In this document: positions 44,864 to 55,000 of the stretch, one piece after another | How the letters are laid out: the number at the start of each line of letters is the position of its first letter | Numbering within the stretch: the stretch's first letter is position 1 | Source of the DNA: Levilinea saccharolytica | GTDB taxonomy: Bacteria; Chloroflexota; Anaerolineae; Anaerolineales; Anaerolineaceae | Assembly (NCBI RefSeq): GCF_001306035.1 | Contig: NZ_LGCM01000027.1 | Location: 1 to 64,000 of the forward strand | Reading direction: 5' to 3' | Length of the DNA stretch: 64,000 bases | Notes under the pieces: generated by a model | Database searches by the model: none | Told to the model about the DNA's origin: nothing | Seen by the model: only the letters and a program-made list of their open reading frames with translations | Made by a program: the position numbers and the translations under genes

Positions 44864-45717
44864 ACGAACAGCTGTTCCAGGCTTTCTTTCAAAACGATCT
44901 GAAAGGCCTCCATCAAGGCCTTTGTTTGCTCGCCAGGGCGGCCGTCCCCAATGACATGCTGATCCACCTGCACCACCGGTAAAATCGCCCGACTGGCGCT
45001 GGTGATAAATGCCTCTTCTACCTGGGGGATTTGCCGGAGCGGGAGGGGTTCTAAATGAATGTTGATGCCCAGATTCCGGGCCGCCTCAAACACCATCAGG
45101 CGGGTAATCCCAGATAAGACTCCCTCTTCCGCGGTCCAAATTTCGCCGTTTTGGATGGCAAAGAAATTACTGCTCAATCCCTCCAGGATAAATCCCTGGG
45201 GATCCACCATGAGGATTTCTTCCACCTTTTGCTCAGATGCCTGTACAGTCTGCTGTGCGGTATGCAGAAAAGCTGTCAATTTAGCTTTGGGATTGCTGCG
45301 CTGCATTTTTCGGGTGAGGGTGTGAACCCCGCGTTCATAGGCTTCTGGCGGCGGGGTTTTCAACGGCTCCAGGCTGATATACACATCTCCGACATGCTTC
45401 GTTAAGTCCAATGTCAGACGAATTCTGGCCTCGCCGTGCGGATAGCGCTGCACAGCCAGGGACAATGCTTGCCGCAAAACCGCCTCGTCCATCGGCACCG
45501 GTCTTGAAAGGGTAAGCAGTGCGGTTTCTTGCAGGCGGCGAAAATGTTCGTCAAGTTTCGGAACCCAGGCTTTCTGGTACGTTCTGAAGGTCGTATAGGC
45601 TCCTTCGGGCAAAACACCCGAAGCTTGATTCAAACCAATCACGGAATCAGGAAGAGAGATTGCCAATAAAAGCGGGTCACCGCCAAAATTCACCCTCCAA
45701 ACCGCTGTGTCATTCAT
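44860..45717 (-). CDS. Class IV PLP-dependent aminotransferase/lyase
   Basis: A 285-residue fold-type IV PLP enzyme (branched-chain or D-amino acid aminotransferase, or 4-amino-4-deoxychorismate lyase). The start GLNQASGVLPEGAYTTFRTY, the probable PLP Lys in NPKAKLTAF, GFILEGLSSNFFA and GVLSGITR fit the family. It is the last gene of the 19-kb molybdenum hydroxylase operon, overlapping mocA by 4 bp (ATGA-type coupling), so it may act on a product of that pathway. This is inference. Confidence 0.82.
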   Translation of the reverse strand: MNDTAVWRVNFGGDPLLLAISLPDSVIGLNQASGVLPEGAYTTFRTYQKAWVPKLDEHFRRLQETALLTLSRPVPMDEAVLRQALSLAVQRYPHGEARIRLTLDLTKHVGDVYISLEPLKTPPPEAYERGVHTLTRKMQRSNPKAKLTAFLHTAQQTVQASEQKVEEILMVDPQGFILEGLSSNFFAIQNGEIWTAEEGVLSGITRLMVFEAARNLGINIHLEPLPLRQIPQVEEAFITSASRAILPVVQVDQHVIGDGRPGEQTKALMEAFQIVLKESLEQLFV

Positions 45718-46340
45718 TCAGGCACTTCTCCATGATCGAAAGATCGAGGTTTCTCGCGGGCGTAATCTTCACGCGTATCCACATCCCGCAAGATCGAATC
45801 GGAATCCGTTTCAAAATACAGGATTTGATGGGCGTGGGCAGACAGGAATTCTCGCATGGTTACGCTGGACGGCAGGCCAGCGATTACATCCCAAAACCCA
45901 CGAGCGATCACCCAGGGGTGTCCGCGGCGCATCTGGTAACTGGGAACCACCAAAAGGGGCTGCTTTTCTTGATACACATCCATCAGTCTTCTCACCGTGT
46001 CCAGTTCCATCTGCGGTTGGTCCCCCAGGGCCACCAGACAGGCGCTGACGTCGGCCGGCATGGCGGCCAGCCCCACCTGGAACGTGGTCAGCATGGATTC
46101 ATTTTCAAACTGCGGGTTTTTCACACAGACTGCCGGATGCCCGTAAAGGGTTTCTAAAATTTCGGTATGCGCTCCCCCGGTGACAACCACAATTGGACTG
46201 GCCCCGGCTTCATGCAGCACACCGACCACATGCGAAATTACCGTTTGCCCCTCACCCCACGGCAAAATCAGCTTGGGTTCGCCCATGCGTCGAGAGAGGC
46301 CCGCCGCCAGGATGACTGCTCCGATCCGATTCATGATCAT
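45714..46340 (-). CDS. mocA: Molybdenum-cofactor cytidylyltransferase-like nucleotidyltransferase
   Basis: A 208-residue MobA-like NTP transferase. The signature is LAAGLSRRMGEPKLILPW, with LVALGDQPQM and RRGHPWVIAR downstream. In molybdenum hydroxylase clusters this protein makes molybdopterin cytosine dinucleotide, the cofactor form used by the XDH/CODH family. It starts directly at the yqeB stop and overlaps the aminotransferase. ATG 46334, two codons later, is possible. The paired YqeB marks the selenium-dependent version of the system, where this gene is also called YgfJ. Confidence 0.88.
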   Translation of the reverse strand: MIMNRIGAVILAAGLSRRMGEPKLILPWGEGQTVISHVVGVLHEAGASPIVVVTGGAHTEILETLYGHPAVCVKNPQFENESMLTTFQVGLAAMPADVSACLVALGDQPQMELDTVRRLMDVYQEKQPLLVVPSYQMRRGHPWVIARGFWDVIAGLPSSVTMREFLSAHAHQILYFETDSDSILRDVDTREDYAREKPRSFDHGEVPE

Positions 46341-47147
46341 TCAGGCGATTTTGGCCCGCAGCGCTGGCCGGCTTAAGATGGCTTCTAACACACCCCCGCC
46401 CACCGCCAGGGATTTATCAGACACCATATAGCAATACCGTGGTTCGCCTCGCGGATCCAGGTCGCCAATCTTCATTCCCGCTTCTACTGGCAATCCGCTC
46501 ATCAGGATCCCGCGCAGCACGCCGAACCACGGTGCTGTCACCTCATGCCCCGCGACGCGCGCGATCAGCTCGCCCTTCTGGATCACGCTCCCAATGGCTG
46601 GAATGACTTCGATCTCGCCGTCTGCTGGTGAACGCAGCACGCGGTCCGCCTCGTGATTCAGCACCGCTTCGGGTATACGCGTATCATTTTGCGCCTGCCC
46701 TTGCCAGTAAACCCGCCCCATGCAGTGCCCGCGGTTAGTTTCTACGACCGCATGACAGTCTTGCCCAGCGGTGAATCCTGGGCCAATGCCGATCACAAGA
46801 GCGGCAGCATCCAGGCCAGTCTCCGGCGGCCGCTTCAGCATCCGGCAGTCCACCAATACATCCGGCTGATAGGCAGACAGACAGGTCAAATCGGGGTCCA
46901 CCAATACAGCCACATCTCCCTGTTGATGAACCACCTCGGCCTCGTCCACTGCGTGAATGAGCTGTCCGCTGACACCTTCAACATCAATATTCTTTTGATA
47001 AACTGCCTGACCAAAAGAAACCAATCGTCTCACCATCACCGGAGCTGACAGCTCCGTGACAAGAACCCTAGCTCCGGCACGATACAAACGTAAGGCAATT
47101 CCGCTGGCAAGGTCCCCGCCGCCGCGGATCAATACTTTAATGCTCAC
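46341..47147 (-). CDS. yqeB: Selenium-dependent molybdenum hydroxylase accessory protein YqeB
   Basis: A 268-residue protein of the EF2563/YqeB family, known as a marker of selenium-dependent molybdenum hydroxylases. Its features are VLIRGGGDLASGIALRLYRAG at the start, VVETNRGHCMGRVYWQG in the middle and VSDKSLAVGGGVLEAIL at the end. It acts in maturation of the cofactor with labile selenium, probably with SelD, which is not in this window. The GTG at 47147 has AGGAAGG 6 bp upstream. It starts 20 bp after the stop of the 741-residue Mo subunit gene. Confidence 0.92.
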   Translation of the reverse strand: MSIKVLIRGGGDLASGIALRLYRAGARVLVTELSAPVMVRRLVSFGQAVYQKNIDVEGVSGQLIHAVDEAEVVHQQGDVAVLVDPDLTCLSAYQPDVLVDCRMLKRPPETGLDAAALVIGIGPGFTAGQDCHAVVETNRGHCMGRVYWQGQAQNDTRIPEAVLNHEADRVLRSPADGEIEVIPAIGSVIQKGELIARVAGHEVTAPWFGVLRGILMSGLPVEAGMKIGDLDPRGEPRYCYMVSDKSLAVGGGVLEAILSRPALRAKIA

Positions 47148-47167
47148 ATTGCGCCTTCCTCTAAACG

Positions 47168-49393
47168 TTATTTGCCTTGCTGCAAGCCTTCCAAAACGCG
47201 TTCTGGGGTTAGCGGAAAACGGTCAAACCACACACCAGTCGCCGCATGCAGCGCCGCGGTAATGGCTGGAACCAGCGGTAAGAACGGCATTTCGCCCATC
47301 CCGCGCGCACCCCACGGGCCAATCGGGTCAGGGTGTTCCATAATGACAGACTGCACCTGATCGGGAATGTCCAACACAGTGGGGATCAGATACGTGGAAA
47401 GCGTTTTGGTGATAACCTCTCCATTTTGCTGGATGAAGTTTTCCAAAATTGCGTACCCTGCAGCCTGAACCACGGCCCCTTCAATCTGTCCCTGCACCAG
47501 GCGCGGGTTGATCGCCTTCCCCACGTCATCTGCACAAATTACATTCAGCAAACGGATCTGGCCGGTTTCAACGTCAACCTCAATATCCACCGCCTCAGCC
47601 ACATAGCCATAAGAGAAATTCGGTTCCGATTTGCCGGTCTCCGGATCGTAAGGTGTGGTTTTCGGCGGTCGGTATTGGAAAGTAGCCCGCGCGGGGCGCT
47701 CCTCATTTATCCACTTCTGCAGTGCCTCCTGCGCTGCGCCGCGAATGGCGTTTCCGGCCATGAAGGTCATCCGTGAGGCAGAGACACTCCCCGAATTTTC
47801 GGTCACAGCCGTATCAGAAGCCACCAGCCGTACCCGAGTCAAGGGCAGCCCCAGGGCTTCTGCCGCCATTTGCAGGAAGACGGTGTGAGCGCCCTGCCCA
47901 ACCTCAGCGCCGGCATGGTACAAGACCGCCTCTTCCACTTTGTCTTTCCCATGCAGCTCAATGGTCGCCCAACAATTTTCAGGCGCACCAAATGAGAAGC
48001 CCACATTCTTGAACGCGCAGGCAAACCCGCGACCTCGTTTTTTATGCGCAGAGGATATTTGTACGGGCTTTTTATTTTCAGGCAAAACATAATTCGCATC
48101 TTCCAGCTGCCAGCCTGCTTCTTGGGCGCAGGCTTCCACAACTGCCTGGATGCTGACACCTTTTGGCAGCGGTGTCCCCACAGACAGCAGCGAACCTTCC
48201 TGCAGCAGATTGCGGCGCCGAATTTCCACCGGATCCATCCCCAGCGCCTCAGCCAGTTTGTTCATCTGTGATTCCGCCGCAAAAGCCCCCTGCGGGCCGC
48301 CAAAGCCTCGGAAAGCACCATTGGGAATGGAATTGGTGTAAATTGCGTACGAATCCACGCGCACATTTGGAATTTCATAAGGACCGGTGCACATCAGCGT
48401 AGCGTTTCCAAGCACCTTGGTGGAAGTGTAAATATACGCCCCGCCGTCAGCGTACACATCCACATCCGCCGCAATGATTTTCCCCTCGCGGGTCGCTCCC
48501 CAACGTGTGCGGATGTGGTACGGGTGGCGTTTATGATGCCCAAACATTGATTCTTCGCGGGTCCACACAATTTTCACTGGACGGTGAATACCGCGTTCGC
48601 TCAGGCGCAGGACTGCTAAACCCAAAACAATCTGCACCGACATATCTTCACGCCCGCCAAATGCACCGCCAATCGCAGGGTAAATCACGCGCACCCGTTC
48701 GAGCGGCAGGTTCAGCGCATGGGCGATCTGTTCTTGATCCTCATGTGTCCACTGTCCGGCCACCACTACCGTGACGCGCCCTTCCTCGTCCATATACCCC
48801 AGCCCCGCTTCAGGTTGCAAGAAAACATGTTCTTGGGCGGGCGTATCATAAACACCTTCAACTACGACATAGGCTTCCTTGAGTGCCGCTTCAGCATCCC
48901 CTTTGCGGATGCGGTAATGGCCAAACACATTCGACCCGCGGTCTGGGTGCAGCAAAAAAGCGTCTGGTTTCATCGCCGCCAGAGGGTCTGTGACAATTGG
49001 GAGATCTTCATATTCGACATGGATCGCGTCGCGAGCCTGTGCTGCAATGGCTTCCGTTTCCGCCACAATCACCGCCACCTGGTCGCCCACAAACCGCACC
49101 CGGTCGGTAAAAGGTTTGCTGGCTCCGGGGCCGCATAGCACCGGCTGATCCGCAACGATCAAGCCGTATTCATTAACTGGCACATCTTTGGCAGTCAAGA
49201 CCGCCAGCACCCCGGGCATCTGCTCAGCCAGGCTGGTGTCAATTCGTTTCACAATCGCATGCGGCCGGTGGCTGAACAGGATCTTCATATGAACCTGCCC
49301 ATCCATCTGAATATCGCCAGGGTAAAGCGCTTCTCCGCGAACTTTGCTGACTGCATCCACCCGCTGTATAATCTTACCCACAACCTCTGTCAT
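47168..49393 (-). CDS. Molybdenum hydroxylase large (Mo-binding) subunit, xanthine dehydrogenase family
   Basis: A 741-residue XDH/CODH-family molybdopterin subunit without FeS domain. Residues about 15-130 are the a/b hammerhead domain; the rest is the Mo-binding domain with GGAFGGRED (cofactor), GAFRGFGGPQ and PWGARGMGE (catalytic Glu). The ATG at 49393 has AGGAGG 10 bp upstream; the reading from 49417 contains that site. With the fused FAD/2Fe-2S protein encoded upstream it would form a complete hydroxylase. The substrate is not known; purines or N-heterocycles are likely from yqeB, ssnA and xdhC. Confidence 0.92.
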   Translation of the reverse strand: MTEVVGKIIQRVDAVSKVRGEALYPGDIQMDGQVHMKILFSHRPHAIVKRIDTSLAEQMPGVLAVLTAKDVPVNEYGLIVADQPVLCGPGASKPFTDRVRFVGDQVAVIVAETEAIAAQARDAIHVEYEDLPIVTDPLAAMKPDAFLLHPDRGSNVFGHYRIRKGDAEAALKEAYVVVEGVYDTPAQEHVFLQPEAGLGYMDEEGRVTVVVAGQWTHEDQEQIAHALNLPLERVRVIYPAIGGAFGGREDMSVQIVLGLAVLRLSERGIHRPVKIVWTREESMFGHHKRHPYHIRTRWGATREGKIIAADVDVYADGGAYIYTSTKVLGNATLMCTGPYEIPNVRVDSYAIYTNSIPNGAFRGFGGPQGAFAAESQMNKLAEALGMDPVEIRRRNLLQEGSLLSVGTPLPKGVSIQAVVEACAQEAGWQLEDANYVLPENKKPVQISSAHKKRGRGFACAFKNVGFSFGAPENCWATIELHGKDKVEEAVLYHAGAEVGQGAHTVFLQMAAEALGLPLTRVRLVASDTAVTENSGSVSASRMTFMAGNAIRGAAQEALQKWINEERPARATFQYRPPKTTPYDPETGKSEPNFSYGYVAEAVDIEVDVETGQIRLLNVICADDVGKAINPRLVQGQIEGAVVQAAGYAILENFIQQNGEVITKTLSTYLIPTVLDIPDQVQSVIMEHPDPIGPWGARGMGEMPFLPLVPAITAALHAATGVWFDRFPLTPERVLEGLQQGK

Positions 49394-49444
49394 CGCTGCA
49401 AAGCCTCCTGAACTCACCCTTACAGATCATCATCCCGTCTCAGG

Positions 49445-49813
49445 TTACCGTTTATAGCGTTTCCCGCGGTACTGCACCGGGGGTACGTCGTACGGCCCAT
49501 ACCGTGGGGGAGCAAATATCTGGTAAAGCGCAAACGAAAACAGCGAAAAAACCGCGAAGAGCAGGAACATGAGCACTAGCGTCAGGCCGGCCTTGATGTA
49601 AAAATAGGGTTCGATGATCGGCGAAATCATATCCGGCGTGATTCGAAGCCAATGATATTGCTTGTTCAGATCAAACAACACCAATGCTCCAAAGTAAGAC
49701 AAAATGGGGATCAAGACAATCAGAGCGAACCCCACCCCACGCCAGATGGGATGAATTTCTCTGGTTTTGGGTTGTTGGTCTGGCCGACCGGTGTACGAGC
49801 TGTATTTTCCCAT
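49445..49813 (-). CDS. Small two-TM membrane protein within the hydroxylase operon
   Basis: A 122-residue protein that I do not recognise. It has two long hydrophobic helices (about residues 25-47 and 70-98), a short extracytoplasmic segment between them and a basic, Pro/Tyr-rich C-terminus (PPRYGPYDVPPVQYRGKRYKR-like, 21 residues at the end, read as a cytoplasmic tail). GAGGG lies 5 bp before the ATG. It sits between the FAD/2Fe-2S gene (2-bp gap) and the Mo-subunit gene (51-bp gap), a position suggesting a membrane anchor or partner of the hydroxylase. This is inference. Confidence 0.72.
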   Translation of the reverse strand: MGKYSSYTGRPDQQPKTREIHPIWRGVGFALIVLIPILSYFGALVLFDLNKQYHWLRITPDMISPIIEPYFYIKAGLTLVLMFLLFAVFSLFSFALYQIFAPPRYGPYDVPPVQYRGKRYKR

Positions 49814-49815
49814 TC

Positions 49816-51228
49816 TTACCCTCGCTGAGCCGCCTTATCAATCGCCTGAATGATCTTGTAATACCCCGTGCATCGGCACAAATTGCCGGTAATTCCCTGC
49901 TGAATTTCTTCCAATGTTGGATGCGGACGTTCTTCCAGCAGTTTGACCGCAGACATCACAAAACCGGGCGTGCAGTAACCGCATTGAACCGCATCCTCGG
50001 TGACAAAGGCCTCCTGAACGGGGTGCAGCGAATCCGCTTCGGAGATACCCTCAATCGTGCGGATATCCGCGCCGTGGGCACGTCCCGCCGGAACCAGGCA
50101 GCCCATCACCGCGATCCCATCCAGATACAAGGTGCACGCCCCGCACTCTCCTTCGCCGCAGCCTTCTTTGGAACCAATTAAACCTGCATCCTCGCGCAGT
50201 AAATGAAGCAGTGTTTTTTCGTAACCGCTTGCGAAAGAATACCGTTGGCCGTTAATGGTCGTTTCAATCGGCTGAGTGCCGTCAAATTGGACCATCTGTT
50301 CCAGGTGGCTGGGCACGTTGACCGGTTTTCCCCACAGTAAAACTGGTGATTCCGGCAGGTTTGCATGCTCTGTATGGTTGTGGATCGCTTCCAACGCCCG
50401 TTTGGTAATTAGTCGGGCCATATGGCTGCGGTACACCGCCGAACTGCGCAAATCGTTAATCGGCTTCGCAGCTTCTCTTGCCAGTTCTCCCGCCTGCTCA
50501 ATAACCTCTGAACTCAGCGCTTTTCCAACCAGGAATTGCTCGGCTTTCACAGCATGGATGATCACCGGCGCGACTGCGCCCAGAGTGATCACCGCTTTTT
50601 GAACGATCCCGCCCTCCAGGCTTAATACCACCGCCACATTGACCAAAGAAATGGCCTGCGCACGTCGCAGTGCAAATTTGATGAACATTCCGCGCTGGCC
50701 GGAGCGCATGGCGGGGAAGAAAATGTCCACTACCATCTCATCTGAGCGCATCACCGTCTTGCGCACACCCGTATAGAAATCCGCCAGATCTACCACACGT
50801 TCCCCAGTCGCAGAACGTAAACACAATTTTGCGCCCAACGCCATCAAGGGAGAAATTGTATCGTTGGCAGGTGAGGCCGTAATCAAGTTACCGGCCACCG
50901 TCCCCCGATTTCGAATTTGTGGAGATCCCACTTCCCAGGCCGCCAGCGCCAGCGGCAGCGCGTATTCCTGGATCAGCTTGGAACCCACGCAGTGGTTGTG
51001 TGTGACCAGCGGCCCCATGTGGATCAGCCCATCTTCATCCATCTGGATGACATCCAGACCCGGAATGCGGGAAACATCCACGAGCGTTTCAATTCCTTTG
51101 CGCTGTCCGCGTTCTAACTCTAAAACTAAATCGGTGCCCCCCGCAATAATGCGTGCCTTTTCACCCTCACGCGCAAGGATATCGAGGACTTCTTCAATAG
51201 TTGTTGCGTTGATGTAGTTTTTCCACAT
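49816..51228 (-). CDS. Fused FAD-binding and 2Fe-2S subunit of a molybdenum hydroxylase
   Basis: A 470-residue fusion. Residues about 1-285 are the CoxM-type FAD domain (IAGGTDLVLELERG, then NRGTVAGNLITASPANDT). About 310-470 are two 2Fe-2S clusters: GCGEGECGACTLYLDG, and CGYCTPG with CRCTGYYK. The order FAD then FeS is the reverse of eukaryotic XDH, where the FeS domain is first. It should work with the 741-residue Mo subunit downstream, with the small membrane protein between. The stop is 2 bp from the small membrane gene start. Confidence 0.92.
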   Translation of the reverse strand: MWKNYINATTIEEVLDILAREGEKARIIAGGTDLVLELERGQRKGIETLVDVSRIPGLDVIQMDEDGLIHMGPLVTHNHCVGSKLIQEYALPLALAAWEVGSPQIRNRGTVAGNLITASPANDTISPLMALGAKLCLRSATGERVVDLADFYTGVRKTVMRSDEMVVDIFFPAMRSGQRGMFIKFALRRAQAISLVNVAVVLSLEGGIVQKAVITLGAVAPVIIHAVKAEQFLVGKALSSEVIEQAGELAREAAKPINDLRSSAVYRSHMARLITKRALEAIHNHTEHANLPESPVLLWGKPVNVPSHLEQMVQFDGTQPIETTINGQRYSFASGYEKTLLHLLREDAGLIGSKEGCGEGECGACTLYLDGIAVMGCLVPAGRAHGADIRTIEGISEADSLHPVQEAFVTEDAVQCGYCTPGFVMSAVKLLEERPHPTLEEIQQGITGNLCRCTGYYKIIQAIDKAAQRG

Positions 51229-51244
51229 AGCTCCTCCACACCAC

Positions 51245-52039
51245 TTATTGTTTCATGCTTTTCCCAGTGCCGCCATTTTGCACCATGATTATCTCTGCGA
51301 GAATACTCACTGCAATTTCTTCGGGAGTCTCGGCTTTCAATTCCAACCCAATCGGTGAATGTACCCTGTCCAGCTCCGCCTCAGTAATATCGGTTGATTC
51401 TAATATTCCTTTGCGTGTGGTAATCCACCGCCGCCGGGACCCAATTACGCCGATATACCCAACCGGCTGCCGCAGCAGGGCAGGCAGCCCCTCAATGTCC
51501 ACATTTGAACCACGCGTGGTAAGCAGTAAGTACGTAAAGCGGTTCATTTCAATGTGCTGCGGAATCTCCTGCATGGGAACACTCAGATACAAATCCACAT
51601 CCGGGTTTTCTTCCGGTGTACAGAGCTCAGGGCGGTCGTCTGAAATTACCACACGGAAATCCAACCATTTGGCCAGATGAGCAACCGCCTTCCCCACATG
51701 TCCGGCGCCCACGATGACCACCACCGGCTTGGGAAGAATAGGTTCAACGAAGATATCCAACTGCCCTCCGCAAATTCCGGGGTCGCCTGCTTGTGGGTTT
51801 GACATATTGTAGTGTAACACACGGTTCTTGCCGTCTTCAAGAGCTGCTTGTGCCTCTTGTAAAACGCGGTTTTCCACTTCTCCGCCGCCCACCGTGCCAA
51901 TGAAACTCCCATCGGGGTACACCAACATCTTGCTTCCCGCGTGCCGCGGCGTGGAGCCGTGTGTGTTCATGATGGTACAAACCACACCGGCTCCACCTCG
52001 TTTTTCCAGTTCAGCTAAAGCTTGATAAATCGATTCCAT
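51245..52039 (-). CDS. xdhC: XdhC-family molybdenum hydroxylase maturation protein
   Basis: A 264-residue protein of the XdhC/CoxI family, which binds molybdenum cofactor, promotes its sulfuration (or selenation) and protects it before insertion. The start GSTPRHAGSKMLVYPDG and GTVGGGEVENRVL are family marks; the Rossmann-like part begins VVIVGAGHVGKAVA, and GVIGSRRRW follows. It is 7 bp after the stop of... the neighbouring 2Fe-2S/Mo gene lies downstream of the FAD gene, so xdhC sits between two hydroxylase sets, and may serve both. Confidence 0.93.
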   Translation of the reverse strand: MESIYQALAELEKRGGAGVVCTIMNTHGSTPRHAGSKMLVYPDGSFIGTVGGGEVENRVLQEAQAALEDGKNRVLHYNMSNPQAGDPGICGGQLDIFVEPILPKPVVVIVGAGHVGKAVAHLAKWLDFRVVISDDRPELCTPEENPDVDLYLSVPMQEIPQHIEMNRFTYLLLTTRGSNVDIEGLPALLRQPVGYIGVIGSRRRWITTRKGILESTDITEAELDRVHSPIGLELKAETPEEIAVSILAEIIMVQNGGTGKSMKQ

Positions 52040-52046
52040 CTCTACC

Positions 52047-55000
52047 TTATTCTTTATTCTGCATCGCCAGCCACACCCGCTCTGGCGTCACAGGGTTAAT
52101 ATCCACATTCGCGCCGCAGGCGTCCAACACTGCATTGCCCACAGCCGGCGCCACCCCGTCCAGGGGGATTTCTGCTACGGCTTTCACGCCAAAGGGATGC
52201 GACGGCTCAAAGGTTTGAATGAACAGCGTGGACAAATCCGGCATTTCATCGGCCCGGAAAATGTGGTAATCCACCAGATCACGTTCCAACGCCGCGCCTT
52301 TTTCGTCATAAAGCATTTCTTCGCATACTGCGTAGCCCAAAGCCTGGGTCATACCGCCTTCTACCTGCCCAGAAGCGGTGATGGGGTTCACGATCACGCC
52401 GGAATCAACCGCCATCAGCAGTTTGTCCACCGTAACCTGCCCCGTCTCAAGGTCTACCGTCACCTCGGCAAATTGCGCAGCAAACGGCGGCGGAGAAACC
52501 GGTGAGACGTAGGAGCCAATCCCCATGATTTGTTCTTGATCCTTGTGGTGCAGGGAATCGTGACCAACCTCTGACAATGTCACAAACCGCTTATCCGGAG
52601 CCATTGCCTTGCGGTCTTCCAACAAAATATCTTCCGGTCGAACCGTGGGCCCATCCCCGCGATCATTCAACATGCGCGCCGCACGAATCTTGATCCGTTC
52701 CGCCGCCTGTTCCGCAGCCCGTACCGCCGCTGCCCCAGATATATAGGTCGTGCTGGAGGCGTATGCACCCTTATCAAAGGGGGTAAAGTCGGTGTCGGAG
52801 GAATAGACGATCATATCCTCAACTGGAACGCCCAGCACTTCGGCCGCCATCTGTGCCAACACAGTATCAGAGCCGGTGCCCAGGTCAGTCGCCCCAATCA
52901 ACAGGTTAAACGAGCCGTCATCATTCATCTTGATGCTCGCCCCGCCCATGTCCAGATACGGGATGGCCGTTCCCTGCATTACCATCGCCACGCCAATCCC
53001 GCGGCGCAAGTGGGGTTTCCCCGGCACCATATGCCATTCCGGATTCCCAAATTTCGAATCCCAGCCCATTTCGGCACGCCCCTGGCGCACACAATCTTCA
53101 AGCCCCACTGTATGGATGATTTCAGGGTTAGGTTCGCGGCCTTCGCTCCATGCGGTACTGAAGGGATGCAGTTCTCCAGGGCGAATGGCGTTCTTCAGAC
53201 GGAATTCCAAAGGATCTAATCCCAACTCGCGGGCGATCTTTTCCATGTGCCGCTCGACCGCCCAATATCCTTGGGGAACGCCGTATCCGCGAAACGCTCC
53301 CGCTGGCGGATGATTGGTGTACACAATATCCGCGTGGAAACGGATGTTCGGGGATTCACGATACGGCCCATCGCCCACATATAAAGCCATGGATTTATGG
53401 CCGGTATTGCCCGTCACCGTTAAAGCGTGACAGCCGTAAGCGCCCGTATCGCTGAGGGCGATCATTTCGTTCGCGGTGAGGGTGCCGTCCTTCTTAACGC
53501 CGGTCTTCATATGAATCCGCATGGGGTGGCGCGAGCGGGAGGCGGTGAATTCCTCTTCACGCGTATACTCAAACAAGACCGGCCGGCCAGTTGCAATGGT
53601 TAAATGCGCCGCCACATCTTCGATGAGCACTTCTTGCTTTCCGCCAAAACCGCCGCCAATGCGCGGTTTGATCACCCGGATTCGTTTTACAGGCAAACCC
53701 AATACCGGTGCTAGCATCCGGCGCACATGGAAGGGCACCTGCGTGCTGGTTCGGATCACCAGGCGGTCATCCTCATCCCAATAGGTGACCACCACATGCG
53801 GTTCAATGTGAGCCTGCTGAACTTTGGGGACCTCATACTCTCCTTCGAAGATGAAATCCGCCTCTGCAAAACCCTTATCCACATTCCCGATATCAATATG
53901 AATTTCTGCCGCCAGGTTCCGTTTCGGATCAGAATCAGCAAAATTGACATATTCCGGCTCATCATGCAAAATCACCGCGCCGGGCTTCATGGCGTCCGCT
54001 GGGTCCAGCAGTAACGGCAGTTCTTCGTATTCAACTTCAATCAGCTTCAAGGCCTCATAAGCAATCTCAGCCGTTTCAGCAGCCACAAAGGCTACCCGAT
54101 CACCCACAAAGCGCACTTTCTTATCCAGAGAGAACATATCCAGCGGCCCAGGGATCGGGTCCGACTGGCCGGCAGTGGAATAAACCACCCGTGGCAGATC
54201 CTCCCATGTCAGCACAGCCGCCACCCCAGGCAACGCCCGTGCTTTGGACACATCAATTTTCTTGATGTTGGCATGCGCCACTGGGCTGTGTAAAACCTTA
54301 GCGACCAACATCCCCCGCATTTCCATATCCGCGGTGAACGCTGGCTTACCCTGGACAAGTTTGATTGCGTCAACCTTGATGTCTGGCTGGCCAATACGTT
54401 GGTATGGCTTCATGCCAGAGGAATCCGTCCAGATTTGCGGCATGATGCGCGTCTGGGTTTCAAGACCTCCGCCAGCCGGCTCTTCCGGTTCACGATTCTC
54501 AACAGGATGGAGAGGATCGCCGCTATCCGGCATCGGCGCATTGGAAGGGTACAGCGGTTCCACTGGTTCGCCGCGCAAAACCGCCGCCGCGCGTTGTACC
54601 GCCTGTACTGGCTTTAAATAACCCGTACAGCGGCACAAAACGCCCGAGAGGACATCCCGAATTTGTTCATCGGTGGGATTCTTCTCCTTTTCAAGCAGCG
54701 AGCGCGCCGCCAGCACCATCGCTGGGGTGCAGTAACCGCATTGCACAGCGCCGACCTCAATAAATGCCTGCTGGATCGCATCCAGACCGCTGGTCTGCTT
54801 CCATCCTTTTCCTTCGCGTTCACCCACATTCTGCACGGTCTGAATGGTGTGCCCTTCTGCTTGTGCCGCCAGCATACCGCATGAATTGACCGGCTTCCCG
54901 TCTAGTAGCACAGTACAGGCTCCACACTCACCGTTATCACATCCCCCAAACTTCACTTCAAAAAATCCAGCATTCCGCATGAACGTCAGAAGGGTCGTAT

